Source: Rathayibacter sp. SD072 (GTDB lineage Bacteria; Actinomycetota; Actinomycetes; Actinomycetales; Microbacteriaceae). Taken from it: DNA of 64,000 nt. Location: positions 1 through 64,000 of the forward strand of contig NZ_JADILJ010000006.1 in NCBI RefSeq assembly GCF_017355185.1, in the 5' to 3' direction. Positions within the stretch are counted from its first letter, which is position 1; every line of letters starts with the position of its first letter. The notes beneath the pieces were generated by a model that saw only the letters and a list, made by a program, of their open reading frames with translations, made no database searches and had not been told where the DNA came from. Below are positions 28,389 to 36,856 of the stretch, in pieces. Both the position numbers and the translations under genes were made by a program.

Positions 28389-28580
28389 TCATCCCTGAGG
28401 AGGAGGGAGGGGGACGGCGAGCTTCTCGACGACGCCCGCGACGCGCCGCGCGCGGGTGGCGTCGGCCTCCGCCCCCTCGATCGCGGTGACGTGGGTGCCG
28501 CCCAGGGCGGCGATCACCTCGGGCGGGACCTCGATCCCGGTGGTGCGGCCGACCTGGTGCATCGTCGTCGAGAAGCGCAA
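28389..28580 (-). pseudogene. DUF1905/YdeI-family remnant with internal in-frame deletion
   Basis: 63 codons from a TTG. Residues 1-28 (MRFSTTMHQVGRTTGIEVPP and on) match the start of DUF1905-YdeI proteins. Residues 29-63 (THVTAIEGAEADATRARRVA and on) match the C-terminal end of the same family, where HVLSIEGAKTDETRQRRIAK-like sequence closes the protein. Full-length members are about 150 aa, so roughly 85-90 codons between GLY28 and Thr29 appear missing without loss of frame. There is no good ribosome site. It lies 9 nt after the MarR stop on the same strand. Either a decayed gene or a shortened protein still translated. Confidence 0.65.
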
Positions 28581-28589
28581 GACGGGAGG

Positions 28590-29180
28590 CTACTCCCGGG
28601 CGGACCGGTTTCCGTCGGGGTCCTCAGCAGAGGGACCGAGCGCCGAGCGGACGGCGTCGACCGTCATGCGCCCGTCGGGATCCAGACGGGTCAGCATGCG
28701 CGCCATGATGTCGGCGAGCTGCGGGATCTGCTCGGCGTCGAGCGGGTCGATCACGTCGGCGAGCACCGTGGCCACGTGGCCGGGAGCGGTCGCGACGAGC
28801 TTCGCCAGCCCCTCCTCGGTGAGGACGGCGTTGGTCGCCCGCCCGTCCGTCGGGCACGGCCGCCGCTCGAGGTAGCCGCGCGCGACGAGCCGGGTGACGA
28901 CGTGCGACAGCCGCGGCAGCGTCGCGTTCGTGCGGGTCGCGAGCGTGGTCATCCGCAGCGTCCGGTCGGGCGCCTCCGAGAGCATCGCGAGGGTCATGTA
29001 CTCGAAGTGGGTGAGGCCGGCGTCGCGCTGGAGCTGCTGGTCGAGCGCGCCCGGGAGCAGCTCGACGACCGCGATGAAGCGGATCCACGCACCCAGCTGC
29101 TCGGGCGTGAGCCACCGGGGCTCGCTCGGGGATCCGTCGGGCGTCGGCGTTGCAGCGGGCGTCGGGGATCCGGGAGGCAT
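28590..29180 (-). CDS. MarR-family regulator
   Basis: 196 aa. A Pro/Ala/Ser-rich 25-residue N-terminus, then the MarR fold: GLTHFEYMTLAMLSEAPDRTLRM, recognition helix NATLPRLSHVVTRLVARGYL and wing CPTDGRATNAVLTEEGLAKL. Larger and divergent from the MarR at 9239. Upstream inverted repeats (29187-29226) suggest autoregulation. No obvious partner except the DUF1905 remnant just downstream. Confidence 0.84.
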   Translation of the reverse strand: MPPGSPTPAATPTPDGSPSEPRWLTPEQLGAWIRFIAVVELLPGALDQQLQRDAGLTHFEYMTLAMLSEAPDRTLRMTTLATRTNATLPRLSHVVTRLVARGYLERRPCPTDGRATNAVLTEEGLAKLVATAPGHVATVLADVIDPLDAEQIPQLADIMARMLTRLDPDGRMTVDAVRSALGPSAEDPDGNRSARE

Positions 29181-29186
29181 GACGTC

Positions 29187-29226
29187 ACCCTACACCTTTC
29201 GTTGCAGCGACAACCTTTTGTAGGGT
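29187..29226. promoter_or_regulatory. Nested inverted repeats upstream of the MarR gene
   Basis: Outer perfect ACCCTACA / TGTAGGGT (29187-29194, 29219-29226) around an inner GTTG-(6 nt)-CAAC. The site is AT-richer than its surroundings and 7 nt above the MarR start, consistent with an operator. Confidence 0.5.
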
Positions 29227-29247
29227 CACCGCGCCCGGACCGTCCGC

Positions 29248-32200
29248 TCAGATCACGTCGTCCGAGAGCGCGATCGGCGTGCCGAACCGGTGGTTGGTGA
29301 TCGAGACGGCCTGCTCGCGCAGGAAGGGCAGCAGCTCGACGCGGCCGGCCGGGGTGACGGGGTTCGCGTGGATCGCGACGTCCGGCGACCCGCCGAGGGC
29401 CTCCGCGAGCGCGGAGGCGAGAGGGATCCGCGACCCGTCGGCGCGCTGCAGCGGGATCGGCTTGCCGGTGCTGCCGCGGGTGATGCCGGTCACCACGTCG
29501 GTGAAGGACCGCGTCGCGGTGCGGGCGGCGAGCGCCTCCTCGCCGTCGGATCCGGGCGACCCTGCGGCGCCGCCCCCGGGGCCGGCGTACTCGTCGACCC
29601 GGTCCGAGACGATGTCGCCGACGATGCGGATGCGCGACGCGGTGATGCGCCCGGCCGCCGCCCGCTCGAGCCACTGCGCGTCCGACTCGACGACCACCTT
29701 GGGCACGAGCCCCGCCATCTCGGCGAGCTCGTCGCCCGCGAGGATCTCGAGCACCCGCGGCGGCAGCGGGATCGACGTCGAGACGTCCATCCTCGACCGG
29801 GTGAGCAGTCCCGCGGCGATGACGCGGAGCAGCTCCCCCAGGTCGCCTCCGTCGGCGAGGCGCAGCGCGATCGGCACCCGCAGGTAGCGGAACAGGTTGC
29901 GCTCGACGCCGACCTTCGAGATGTCGCTCACCACTCCGAACTCGGTCGCCCAGGCGAGCTGGTCCGAGAGCGCGGAGCGGCGGAGCAGGTCGAACTGCTC
30001 GAACTGCAGCGACGACTGCGCCGCCTCGATGAACCGGCGGGCCCGGTCGTCGAGGCCGCGCAGGTGCAGCGTCGACGACGGGCGCGCGGGCGACGGCTTC
30101 CACGAGCCCAGGCCGATCAGGTGGTTCGGACCGCCCGCCTTCGCGCCGCCGCCGACCGACGAGCGCTTCCAGCCGCCGAACGGCTGCCGGCGCACGATCG
30201 CGCCGGTGATGCCGCGGTTGACGTACAGGTTGCCGGCCTCGACGGAGTCGAGCCACAGGGCGAGCTCGTCGGCGTGCAGCGAGTGCAGCCCGGCGGTCAG
30301 CCCGTAGTCGGTGCCGTTCTGGATCCGGATCGCGTCCTCGAGGGTGGCCGCGTGCATGATCCCGAGGACGGGACCGAAGAACTCGGTGAGGTGGAAGTAG
30401 CTGTCCTCGGTCACCCCCTCGCGGACTCCCGGCGACCAGAGCCGACCGCTGTCGTCCAGCTGCCGCGGCTCGACGAGCCACGACTCCCCCGCACCGAGCG
30501 TGGTGAGGGCGTGCGCGAGCCTGCCGGTCGGCTTCTCGATCAGCGGTCCGATGACGGAGGCCGGGTCCTCGGGGTACCCCACGCGCAGCGAGGTGACGGC
30601 GTCCACGAGCTGAGCGCGGAACCGCTTCGAGCGGGCGACCGACCCGACGAGGATCACCAGCGACGCAGCCGAGCACTTCTGCCCGGCGTGCCCGAACGCG
30701 CTCCTCACGATGTCGGCCACGGCGAGGTCGTAGTCCGCGTGGGGCGTGACCACGATCGCGTTCTTCCCGCTCGTCTCGGCGACGAGCGGCAGGTCGGGCC
30801 GCCAGGAGCGGAAGAGCTTGGCGGTGTCGTAGCTGCCGGTGAGGATCACGCGGTCGACGAGCGGATCCGTGATCAGCGCACGTCCCAGCGACTCCTCGTC
30901 GAGGTCGACCAGGGCGAGGAGGTCCTGCGGGACGCCGGCGTCCCAGAGCGCCTCGGCGAGCACCGCCGCCGAGCGCCGCGCCTGCGGGGCGGGCTTCAGC
31001 ACGACTCCCGATCCCGCGGCGAGCGCCGCGAGCACCGAGCCGGCGGGGATCGCGACCGGGAAGTTCCACGGCGGAGCGACGACCGTGACTCGCGCCGGCA
31101 CGAAGGTGGCGCCCGTCACCGCGTCGAGCTCGCGCGCGCGGGTGGCGTAGTAGTGGGCGAAGTCGATCGCCTCGGAGACCTCGGGATCGCCCTCGGCGAT
31201 GGTCTTGCCGGTCTCGGAGGCCATCACCTCGAGGAGCCGGTCGCGGTTCGCGGCGAGCGCGAGCCCGGCGCGGTCGAGGATCGCCGCGCGGTCGTAGCCC
31301 AGCCGCTCGCCCCATCGCTGAGCCCGCCGTTCGACGGTGCGCAGCAGCTCCTGCAGCGCCTCCGGAGTCGTGATCCGCGCGGCATCGGCCGTGGCGGTGC
31401 CGATCGTGGAGGTGGCGAGCCGCCCGGTGATCAGGCGCGCCCAGCGGCGGTTGCCGGGCAGGGAGGGGTCGGTGTCCGGCTCGTTGCGGAACCCGGCGGT
31501 CGCCGCGGCCGCTCCGGAGCCGCGGCTGAGCCCGAGGACCGCCTCGGTGAGCCCGGCGGCAGCGGGGTCGACGGAGTGCTCGCCGGCGCGCGCGTGCTCC
31601 TGCACGAGGCGCCGACCCGATCCCGACGACCACTCGCGCAGCCTGTCCTGCGTGCGGTTCGGCGCCGGCAGGCGGTCGTCGAGCGCCTCGAGCGAGAGGC
31701 GGAACCGCTCCAGCTCGCGCTGGAAGACGCTCTCGTCCTCGAGCTCGAAGACGGCCGACAGGAAGTTCTCGGGGCTCGCGTTCTCCTCCAGTCGCCGCAT
31801 CAGGTACGAGATGGCCACGTCGAACTCGCGCGGGTGCACCACGGGCGTGTAGAGGAGCAGCTGCCCGACGTCCTCCCGGATCGCCCGCGCGAGGCCGGTG
31901 GCCATGCCCAGCAGCATCTCGATGTCGACCGCCTCGACCACGCCCCGCTCGTTCGCGAGGATCCAGGCGTGGGCGACGTCGAACAGGTTGTGGCCGGCGA
32001 CGCCGATCCGCACGGCGTCGGTGCGCGCGGGGTCGAACGCCCAGTCGAGCAGTCGCTTGTAGTTGGTGTCGGCCTCGGCCTTGCTCCCGACGGTCGCGAC
32101 CGGCCAGTCGTGGATCGCGGCGTCCACCCGCTCCATGGCGAGGTTCGCGCCCTTGACCACGCGCACCTTGATCCGCGCCCCGCCGCGCGCGCGGCGCCCG

Positions 32201-33261
32201 GTCGCCCAGGCGGTCAGGTCCTGCAGCACGCCCAGGGCGTCGGGCAGGTAGGCCTGCAGCACGATGCCGGCCTCCAGCTCGAGCAGGTTCGGGTGGTCGA
32301 GGAGGCGGCGGAAGACGGCGACCGTGAGGTCGAGGTCGCGGTACTCCTCCATGTCGAGGTTGATGAACTTGGGGGTCGGGCTCATCGCCGCCGTCTCGTA
32401 GAGCGGAGTGAGCCGCTCGACGATCCGCTCGACCGCCTCGTCGAAGGCCCACATCGAGAGCTGGCTCGCGATGCTCGAGACCTTGATGCTGACGTAGTCG
32501 ACGTCGGGGCGCTCGAGGAGCAGCCTCGTCCCCTCCAGCCGCCGCAGCGCCTCGCGCTCGCCGAGCACGGCCTCGCCGAGCAGATTGAGGTTCAGCCGGT
32601 CGCCGCCCTCGCGCAGCGACGCGATCGCCGAGCCGAGGCGGGCGTCGGAGGCGTCGACCACCAGGTGGCCGACCAGCTGCCGCAGCACGCGCCGGGCCGC
32701 CGGGACGACGATCCAGGGCAGGACCGGGCCCACGGCACCGCCCGCGGCGACCGCCGCGCGGAGGTACGGAGGGAGGAAGGCGGGGGTCTTGGCGGTGAGC
32801 GCCGCGAGGTTCTCGGCGGCGACCGAGAGGTCCTCCGGTCGGGCCACGCCGTCGACGAAGCCGGCCGTGAAGTCGAGTCCGTCCGGGTCCTGCAGCACGC
32901 CGGCCAGGCGGCGGGCGGCGGGGTCGGCCTCGAAGGCGCGACTGCGGATGAGCCAGCGGCGCGCGAGCTTCTCGACGCGCTCGAGCATCGGCTCGACGTC
33001 GTCGAACTCGGGCTTGCGACGCGGCAGACGCAGCGCCTCGCCCGTGTGGTACTGGCCGGTCTCGCTCAGAGCGCCCCGATCGACGGGACGCGCGTCGGGC
33101 GCGTCCTCGGAGCGCGGCCGGCGGCGCTGCTCGCGCTGCTGCGGCTGCTGGTCCTCGGGCGCGGAGTGCTCGGCCTGCTCCTGGCCGGCCTCCGGCGCGT
33201 CGATCGGCACCTCGTGCTCCGGGTCGTTCCCGGGCACGGCTGAGGACGTCGACTGCTCCAT
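29248..33261 (-). CDS. putA: Bifunctional proline dehydrogenase / glutamate semialdehyde dehydrogenase
   Basis: 1337 aa. Oxidises proline to glutamate in two steps. N-terminal ~80 residues are polar and low-complexity. The FAD-dependent proline dehydrogenase barrel follows (YVSIKVSSIASQL, KFINLDMEEYRDL, LEAGIVLQAYLPDA). The aldehyde dehydrogenase domain has VVAPPWNFPVAIPAG, catalytic Glu829 in VAETSGKN, catalytic Cys863 in HAGQKCSAAS, and PFGGWKRSSVGGG. A further ~250 residues after the ALDH core match the C-terminal part seen in long PutA proteins. No ribbon-helix-helix DNA-binding domain is seen, so it is not the autoregulatory enterobacterial type. The start has a leaderless-type promoter. 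Confidence 0.9.
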   Translation of the reverse strand: MEQSTSSAVPGNDPEHEVPIDAPEAGQEQAEHSAPEDQQPQQREQRRRPRSEDAPDARPVDRGALSETGQYHTGEALRLPRRKPEFDDVEPMLERVEKLARRWLIRSRAFEADPAARRLAGVLQDPDGLDFTAGFVDGVARPEDLSVAAENLAALTAKTPAFLPPYLRAAVAAGGAVGPVLPWIVVPAARRVLRQLVGHLVVDASDARLGSAIASLREGGDRLNLNLLGEAVLGEREALRRLEGTRLLLERPDVDYVSIKVSSIASQLSMWAFDEAVERIVERLTPLYETAAMSPTPKFINLDMEEYRDLDLTVAVFRRLLDHPNLLELEAGIVLQAYLPDALGVLQDLTAWATGRRARGGARIKVRVVKGANLAMERVDAAIHDWPVATVGSKAEADTNYKRLLDWAFDPARTDAVRIGVAGHNLFDVAHAWILANERGVVEAVDIEMLLGMATGLARAIREDVGQLLLYTPVVHPREFDVAISYLMRRLEENASPENFLSAVFELEDESVFQRELERFRLSLEALDDRLPAPNRTQDRLREWSSGSGRRLVQEHARAGEHSVDPAAAGLTEAVLGLSRGSGAAAATAGFRNEPDTDPSLPGNRRWARLITGRLATSTIGTATADAARITTPEALQELLRTVERRAQRWGERLGYDRAAILDRAGLALAANRDRLLEVMASETGKTIAEGDPEVSEAIDFAHYYATRARELDAVTGATFVPARVTVVAPPWNFPVAIPAGSVLAALAAGSGVVLKPAPQARRSAAVLAEALWDAGVPQDLLALVDLDEESLGRALITDPLVDRVILTGSYDTAKLFRSWRPDLPLVAETSGKNAIVVTPHADYDLAVADIVRSAFGHAGQKCSAASLVILVGSVARSKRFRAQLVDAVTSLRVGYPEDPASVIGPLIEKPTGRLAHALTTLGAGESWLVEPRQLDDSGRLWSPGVREGVTEDSYFHLTEFFGPVLGIMHAATLEDAIRIQNGTDYGLTAGLHSLHADELALWLDSVEAGNLYVNRGITGAIVRRQPFGGWKRSSVGGGAKAGGPNHLIGLGSWKPSPARPSSTLHLRGLDDRARRFIEAAQSSLQFEQFDLLRRSALSDQLAWATEFGVVSDISKVGVERNLFRYLRVPIALRLADGGDLGELLRVIAAGLLTRSRMDVSTSIPLPPRVLEILAGDELAEMAGLVPKVVVESDAQWLERAAAGRITASRIRIVGDIVSDRVDEYAGPGGGAAGSPGSDGEEALAARTATRSFTDVVTGITRGSTGKPIPLQRADGSRIPLASALAEALGGSPDVAIHANPVTPAGRVELLPFLREQAVSITNHRFGTPIALSDDVI

Positions 33262-33267
33262 CCCACG

Positions 33268-33273
33268 AGGCTA
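33268..33273 (-). promoter_or_regulatory. -10 hexamer of putA
   Basis: TAGCCT on the minus strand, 6 nt before the putA ATG. A 14-bp tandem repeat lies 66-121 bp further upstream. Confidence 0.6.
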
Positions 33274-33338
33274 TGCCCGAGGCGGCGGCCAGGCGGGGCG
33301 TGTCGCCCCCCTCGTGCCGACTCCTCGGGGAAGAGACG

Positions 33339-33394
33339 TCCGGGAAGCGGCCTCCGGGAAGCGGCCTCCGGGAAGCGGCCTCTGGGAAGACTCC
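33339..33394. repeat. 14-bp tandem repeat upstream of putA
   Basis: Three identical copies of TCCGGGAAGCGGCC head to tail at 33339, 33353 and 33367, plus a degenerate fourth at 33381 (TCTGGGAAGACTCC). It lies between divergent putA and the 105-aa hypothetical gene. Confidence 0.85.
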
Positions 33395-33481
33395 CCCTTC
33401 CCGTCGGGTGTGGTGGACGCCGGTGGGGACGAGCGGGACGATGGGCGCACCCGAACACCCCCGCTCGCGATCGGAGACCCG

Positions 33482-33799
33482 ATGGATCCGCTGCCCGTCC
33501 CGCGTGCCGCGATGATCGCCGCTCAGGCGCTGATCGACAGCGCGGCCGCCTTCGACGGCGAGGCGACCGGCCCGATGAACCTGGCCGTCCTCGAGCGTGC
33601 GCTGAGCCCGATCGAGGAGGGCGTGGTCGACGCCGACGGAGTGGTCGTGCCGACCGCGTCGGACGTGGCGGGGGCCTCCGTCATCTGCCTCACCTGGCTG
33701 ACCGGCCGCCTGGCCGAGTCCAGCGGGCGCTCGAGCGAGGAGATCCTCTTCTCGCTGCGCGAGTTCGTCACCGAGGCGCTGGGCAGCGACGCCGACTGA
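33482..33799 (+). CDS. Small acidic hypothetical protein
   Basis: 105 aa, ATG with GGAGA seven bases upstream. Mostly helical, acidic (ends ALGSDAD), no signal peptide or membrane helix, no recognised domain. Segments such as AAQALIDSAAAFDGEATGP and SSEEILFSLREFVTEALG are compatible with a small cytoplasmic helical protein. Codon use (G/C at third positions) fits a real gene. Divergent from putA. Confidence 0.6.
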   Translation: MDPLPVPRAAMIAAQALIDSAAAFDGEATGPMNLAVLERALSPIEEGVVDADGVVVPTASDVAGASVICLTWLTGRLAESSGRSSEEILFSLREFVTEALGSDAD

Positions 33800-33865
33800 G
33801 CGGAGCCGTCGACCCCGCGGCGCCCGGACTCGCGTCCCGCCGCCCGGCCGACCACACTGGCCTGC

Positions 33866-35539
33866 ATGGCGCGAAGCACAGTCCGACGCGATCGGCACCG
33901 GCCCCTGGACGTCTCGGACCGCGAGCGCAGCGGCACCGCGCCCGGCCCGCGTCCCGCCTCGCCGCCGTCCGATCCGGCGGTCGACGTGGTGATCGTCGGT
34001 GCCGGCCACAACGGCCTGGTCGCCGCGGCCTACCTCGCGCAGGCCGGGCTCGACGTGCTGGTCCTCGAGCGGAGCGCGCGCACGGGCGGTGCCGCCGTGT
34101 CGGAGTACCCGTTCCGCGGCGTCGAGGCCCGGCTCAGCCGCTACTCCTACCTGGTGAGCCTGCTGCCGCGCACGATCCTCGACGACCTGCGGATCGACGT
34201 GCCGCTCGTGCGGCGCCGCTACTCCTCCTACACCCCCGATCCCGCGGACCCCACCCGCGGGCTGCTCGTCGACACGCACGACGCGCAGGCGACCGCCGCC
34301 TCCTTCGACCGGCTCGGCTCCCCGGCCGACGCCGAGGGCTTCGCCGGCTTCTCGCGCCTCACCTCGACGGCCGCGACGGCGCTCTGGCCGACCCTCACCC
34401 AGCCGCTGCTGCGACGCGAGGAGGCGCGGCGCCTCGTCGGCGACGACTCCGTCTGGAGTGCGCTCATCGAGCGCCCGATCGGGGAGGCGATCCAGCGGAG
34501 CGTCGAGAACGACCTCGCGCGCGGGGTCCTGCTGACGGACGCCCTCATCGGCACCTTCGCCGGCGCGGCCGATGCCGACCTCGCCCAGAACCGCTGCCTG
34601 CTCTACCACGTGATCGGCGGCGGGACGGGCGACTGGGACGTCCCGGTCGGCGGCATGGGCTCGGTCTCGGGCGCCCTGGACCGCGCGGCCCGCGACGCCG
34701 GAGCCCGGATCCTGACCGGGGCGGAGGTGACCGCGATCGGAGCCGACGGCGACGTCGTCTACCGCCGGGGCCCGCGCAGCCGCCGGGTCCGCGCGCGGTT
34801 CGTGCTCTCGAACGTGGCGCCCTTCGTCCTCGACCGGCTGATGGACGGCGGGTCGGGCGTCGGCGGCCCTCGGCCGGAGGGCGCCCAGGTCAAGATCAAC
34901 CTCGTGCTGCGACGCCTGCCGCGGCTGCGCGACGAGAGCGTCTCACCGGAGGCGGCCTTCGGCGGCACCTTCCACGTGAACGAGGGCTGGGACGCCCTGG
35001 AATCGGCCTTCCGGGCAGCAGGCAGGGGCCGCACGCCCACCCCGATCCCGTGCGAGATCTACTGCCACTCGCTGACCGACCCGACGATCCTCTCGCCCGA
35101 GCTGGCCGCCTCGGGAGCGCACACCCTCACCGTCTTCGCCCTGCACACCCCCGACCGCTGGCTGACCGCCGAGAACAACGCGTCGACCAGGCAGCGGCTG
35201 CAGGAGGAGATCCTCGACTCGATCGACTCGGTGCTCGCCGAGCCGATCCGCGACCTGATCCTGCTCGACGCCGACGGCGCCCCGTGTCTCGAGACGCGCA
35301 CGACGCACGATCTCGAGGAGAGCCTGGGCCTGCCGGGCGGCAGCATCTTCCACGGACCCCTCTCCTGGCCGTTCGCCGAGGACGACGAGCCGCTGGACAC
35401 TCCGGCGCAGCGCTGGGGCGTCGCGACCGCGCATCCGCGCGTGCTGGTCTGCGGTGCGGGAGCACGGCGGGGCGGCGGCGTCTCGGGACTCGGCGGGCAC
35501 AACGCGGCGATGGCGGTGCTGGAGGAGCTCGGCGCCTGA
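33866..35539 (+). CDS. Phytoene-desaturase-like / PYROXD2-type FAD oxidoreductase
   Basis: 557 aa. Rossmann FAD site VDVVIVGAGHNGLVAAAYLA at about 39-58, then LERSARTGGAAVSEYPF. Central GGMGSVSGALDRAARDAGARI and the C-terminal FAD contact LVCGAGARRGGGVSGLGGHNAAMAV complete a carotenoid-desaturase-like amine-oxidase fold. The first ~37 residues are Arg/Pro-rich and may not be conserved. No carotenoid genes are adjacent, so the substrate is open. The stop codon lies in the first unit of a 16-bp tandem repeat. Confidence 0.78.
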   Translation: MARSTVRRDRHRPLDVSDRERSGTAPGPRPASPPSDPAVDVVIVGAGHNGLVAAAYLAQAGLDVLVLERSARTGGAAVSEYPFRGVEARLSRYSYLVSLLPRTILDDLRIDVPLVRRRYSSYTPDPADPTRGLLVDTHDAQATAASFDRLGSPADAEGFAGFSRLTSTAATALWPTLTQPLLRREEARRLVGDDSVWSALIERPIGEAIQRSVENDLARGVLLTDALIGTFAGAADADLAQNRCLLYHVIGGGTGDWDVPVGGMGSVSGALDRAARDAGARILTGAEVTAIGADGDVVYRRGPRSRRVRARFVLSNVAPFVLDRLMDGGSGVGGPRPEGAQVKINLVLRRLPRLRDESVSPEAAFGGTFHVNEGWDALESAFRAAGRGRTPTPIPCEIYCHSLTDPTILSPELAASGAHTLTVFALHTPDRWLTAENNASTRQRLQEEILDSIDSVLAEPIRDLILLDADGAPCLETRTTHDLEESLGLPGGSIFHGPLSWPFAEDDEPLDTPAQRWGVATAHPRVLVCGAGARRGGGVSGLGGHNAAMAVLEELGA

Positions 35540-35645
35540 TCCTCGAGGCGGCTGATCCTCGACGGGCCTGATCCTCGACGTGCCTGATCCTCGACGTGCC
35601 TGATCCTCGACGTGCCTGATCCTCGGATGGGCGTGATCATCGGGC
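35534..35645. repeat. 16-bp tandem repeat (seven units)
   Basis: Units of GCCTGATCCTCGACGT start at 35534, 35550, 35566, 35582, 35598, 35614 and (shifted by one) 35631. The middle three are identical and the outer ones degenerate. The first unit contains the last codon and stop of the preceding gene; the array fills the gap to the convergent glycosylase gene. Confidence 0.9.
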
Positions 35646-35669
35646 GCGTGGCGCCGGGACGTCACGCCC

Positions 35670-36614
35670 TCAGTGCCACCGGTGGTCCTGGATGGTCATC
35701 CGCGGCCCGTGGCGCGGCTTCCGCGCACCGCTGCAGCCGATCAGCCGGATGATCCGCTGCCGGTGCCCGCGCCACGGCTCGAGCAGCTCGAGCATGCCGT
35801 CGTCGTCGACTCCGAGGCGGCCGGTGAGGGCGAAGCCCACCGCCGCGGCGAGGTGGTAGTCGCCCACGCTGACCGCGTCCGGATCGCCGTGCGCGCGCAT
35901 CATCACCTCGGAGGCGGTCCACGCGCCGATCCCGGGCACCGAGCGCAGTCGCGACTCGACCTGCGCGCCGCCGCGCCCGAGGGTCAGCGTGCGCTCGAGT
36001 CCCGGCGCCACGAGCGCGGCGGTGAGCAGGGTGCGCGAGCGGCGCGGATCCACTCCGGCGCGGTGCCACTCCCACGACGGGATGCGGCGCCACTGCTCGG
36101 CCGTCGGCGCCACGTGCAGGGGCACGGGCACCGGGCCGGGGGCGGGATCGCCGTAGCGGCGGACCAGCGCCCGGTACGCCCGCCACGCCTCGGTGCTCGT
36201 CACCTTCTGCTCGAGGATCGACGGCGCCAGCATCTCGAAGACCAGCCCGGCACGGGCGAGCCGCAGGCCCTCGACCCGGCGCAGCACGTCGGCCAGGGGC
36301 CGGTGCGAGGAGAGATCCAGGCCGCTCCAGTCGTCGCCGTGCCCCAGGAGCTCGGGCACCTGCGCGATCAGCCACTCCGCACCCTCGCCCCACGCCCGCG
36401 CGCGCACCGAGCCGTCGACCGCCTGCACGAGGTGCAGGGTGCCTGCGCCGTGGGGCGTGCGGAAGGCCTTCCAGAAGCCGGAGGCGTCGATCAGCATCGT
36501 GGGGTCGCCCGTGCCGCGCAGCAGCGTGCGGACGGTGAGCGCGAGGCTCACCGGCACGGCGGGCGCGTAGACCGTCGCCCGGGCGGGCTCGGGAGCAGGA
36601 GGGGCGGACGTCAC
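35670..36614 (-). CDS. AlkA-like DNA-3-methyladenine glycosylase (HhH-GPD)
   Basis: 314 aa from a GTG. The helix-hairpin-helix LRSVPGIGAWTASEVMMRA (about 223-241) and catalytic Asp252 in SVGDYH mark the HhH-GPD base-excision glycosylases. The N-terminal AlkA-like beta domain is present (about 15-100). The motif LAPSILEQKVTSTEAWRAYRAL matches the AlkA-type Gln/Lys region. Removes alkylated purines from DNA. A leaderless promoter precedes it. Confidence 0.85.
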   Translation of the reverse strand: MTSAPPAPEPARATVYAPAVPVSLALTVRTLLRGTGDPTMLIDASGFWKAFRTPHGAGTLHLVQAVDGSVRARAWGEGAEWLIAQVPELLGHGDDWSGLDLSSHRPLADVLRRVEGLRLARAGLVFEMLAPSILEQKVTSTEAWRAYRALVRRYGDPAPGPVPVPLHVAPTAEQWRRIPSWEWHRAGVDPRRSRTLLTAALVAPGLERTLTLGRGGAQVESRLRSVPGIGAWTASEVMMRAHGDPDAVSVGDYHLAAAVGFALTGRLGVDDDGMLELLEPWRGHRQRIIRLIGCSGARKPRHGPRMTIQDHRWH

Positions 36615-36620
36615 GCAGCG

Positions 36621-36626
36621 ATGCTA
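36621..36626 (-). promoter_or_regulatory. -10 hexamer of the glycosylase gene
   Basis: TAGCAT on the minus strand, 6 nt before the GTG at 36614. Confidence 0.6.
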
Positions 36627-36856
36627 ATCGCGCCCTCCGACACCGCCGGTCGAGCTCGGCGGCGAGGGCCGCGACAGCCCTCCCGCACTGACTCTTCGGA
36701 GCCGGCGCGATGCCCGGATTGGATCAGGACCGATGACCACATGCGCAGATTTTTCTCGCCGATTCCGCTGGTCAGAGGCCTCTTCACGGGCGTAGCTTCG
36801 CGCTGTCGCGACGGCGTTCAGTCGTCCGGCATCCGCCTATCACTGGAGATGCGCAC

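Noticed and set aside
33339-33394. CRISPR-like array
   Set aside because: Units are contiguous 14-bp copies without spacers, and no cas genes are present.
32585-33799. 404-aa protein extending the 105-aa hypothetical leftward
   Set aside because: The upstream part lies antisense within putA and crosses the 14-bp repeat array; the ATG at 33482 has a good ribosome site.
28994-34609. Open frame of about 1,870 codons on the minus strand across putA and its neighbours, and one of about 1,300 codons on the plus strand (29290-33243)
   Set aside because: Both are composition shadows of putA in other frames: Arg/Ala/Gly/Asp-rich with no domain, and they run through several clear genes. putA carries all catalytic motifs.
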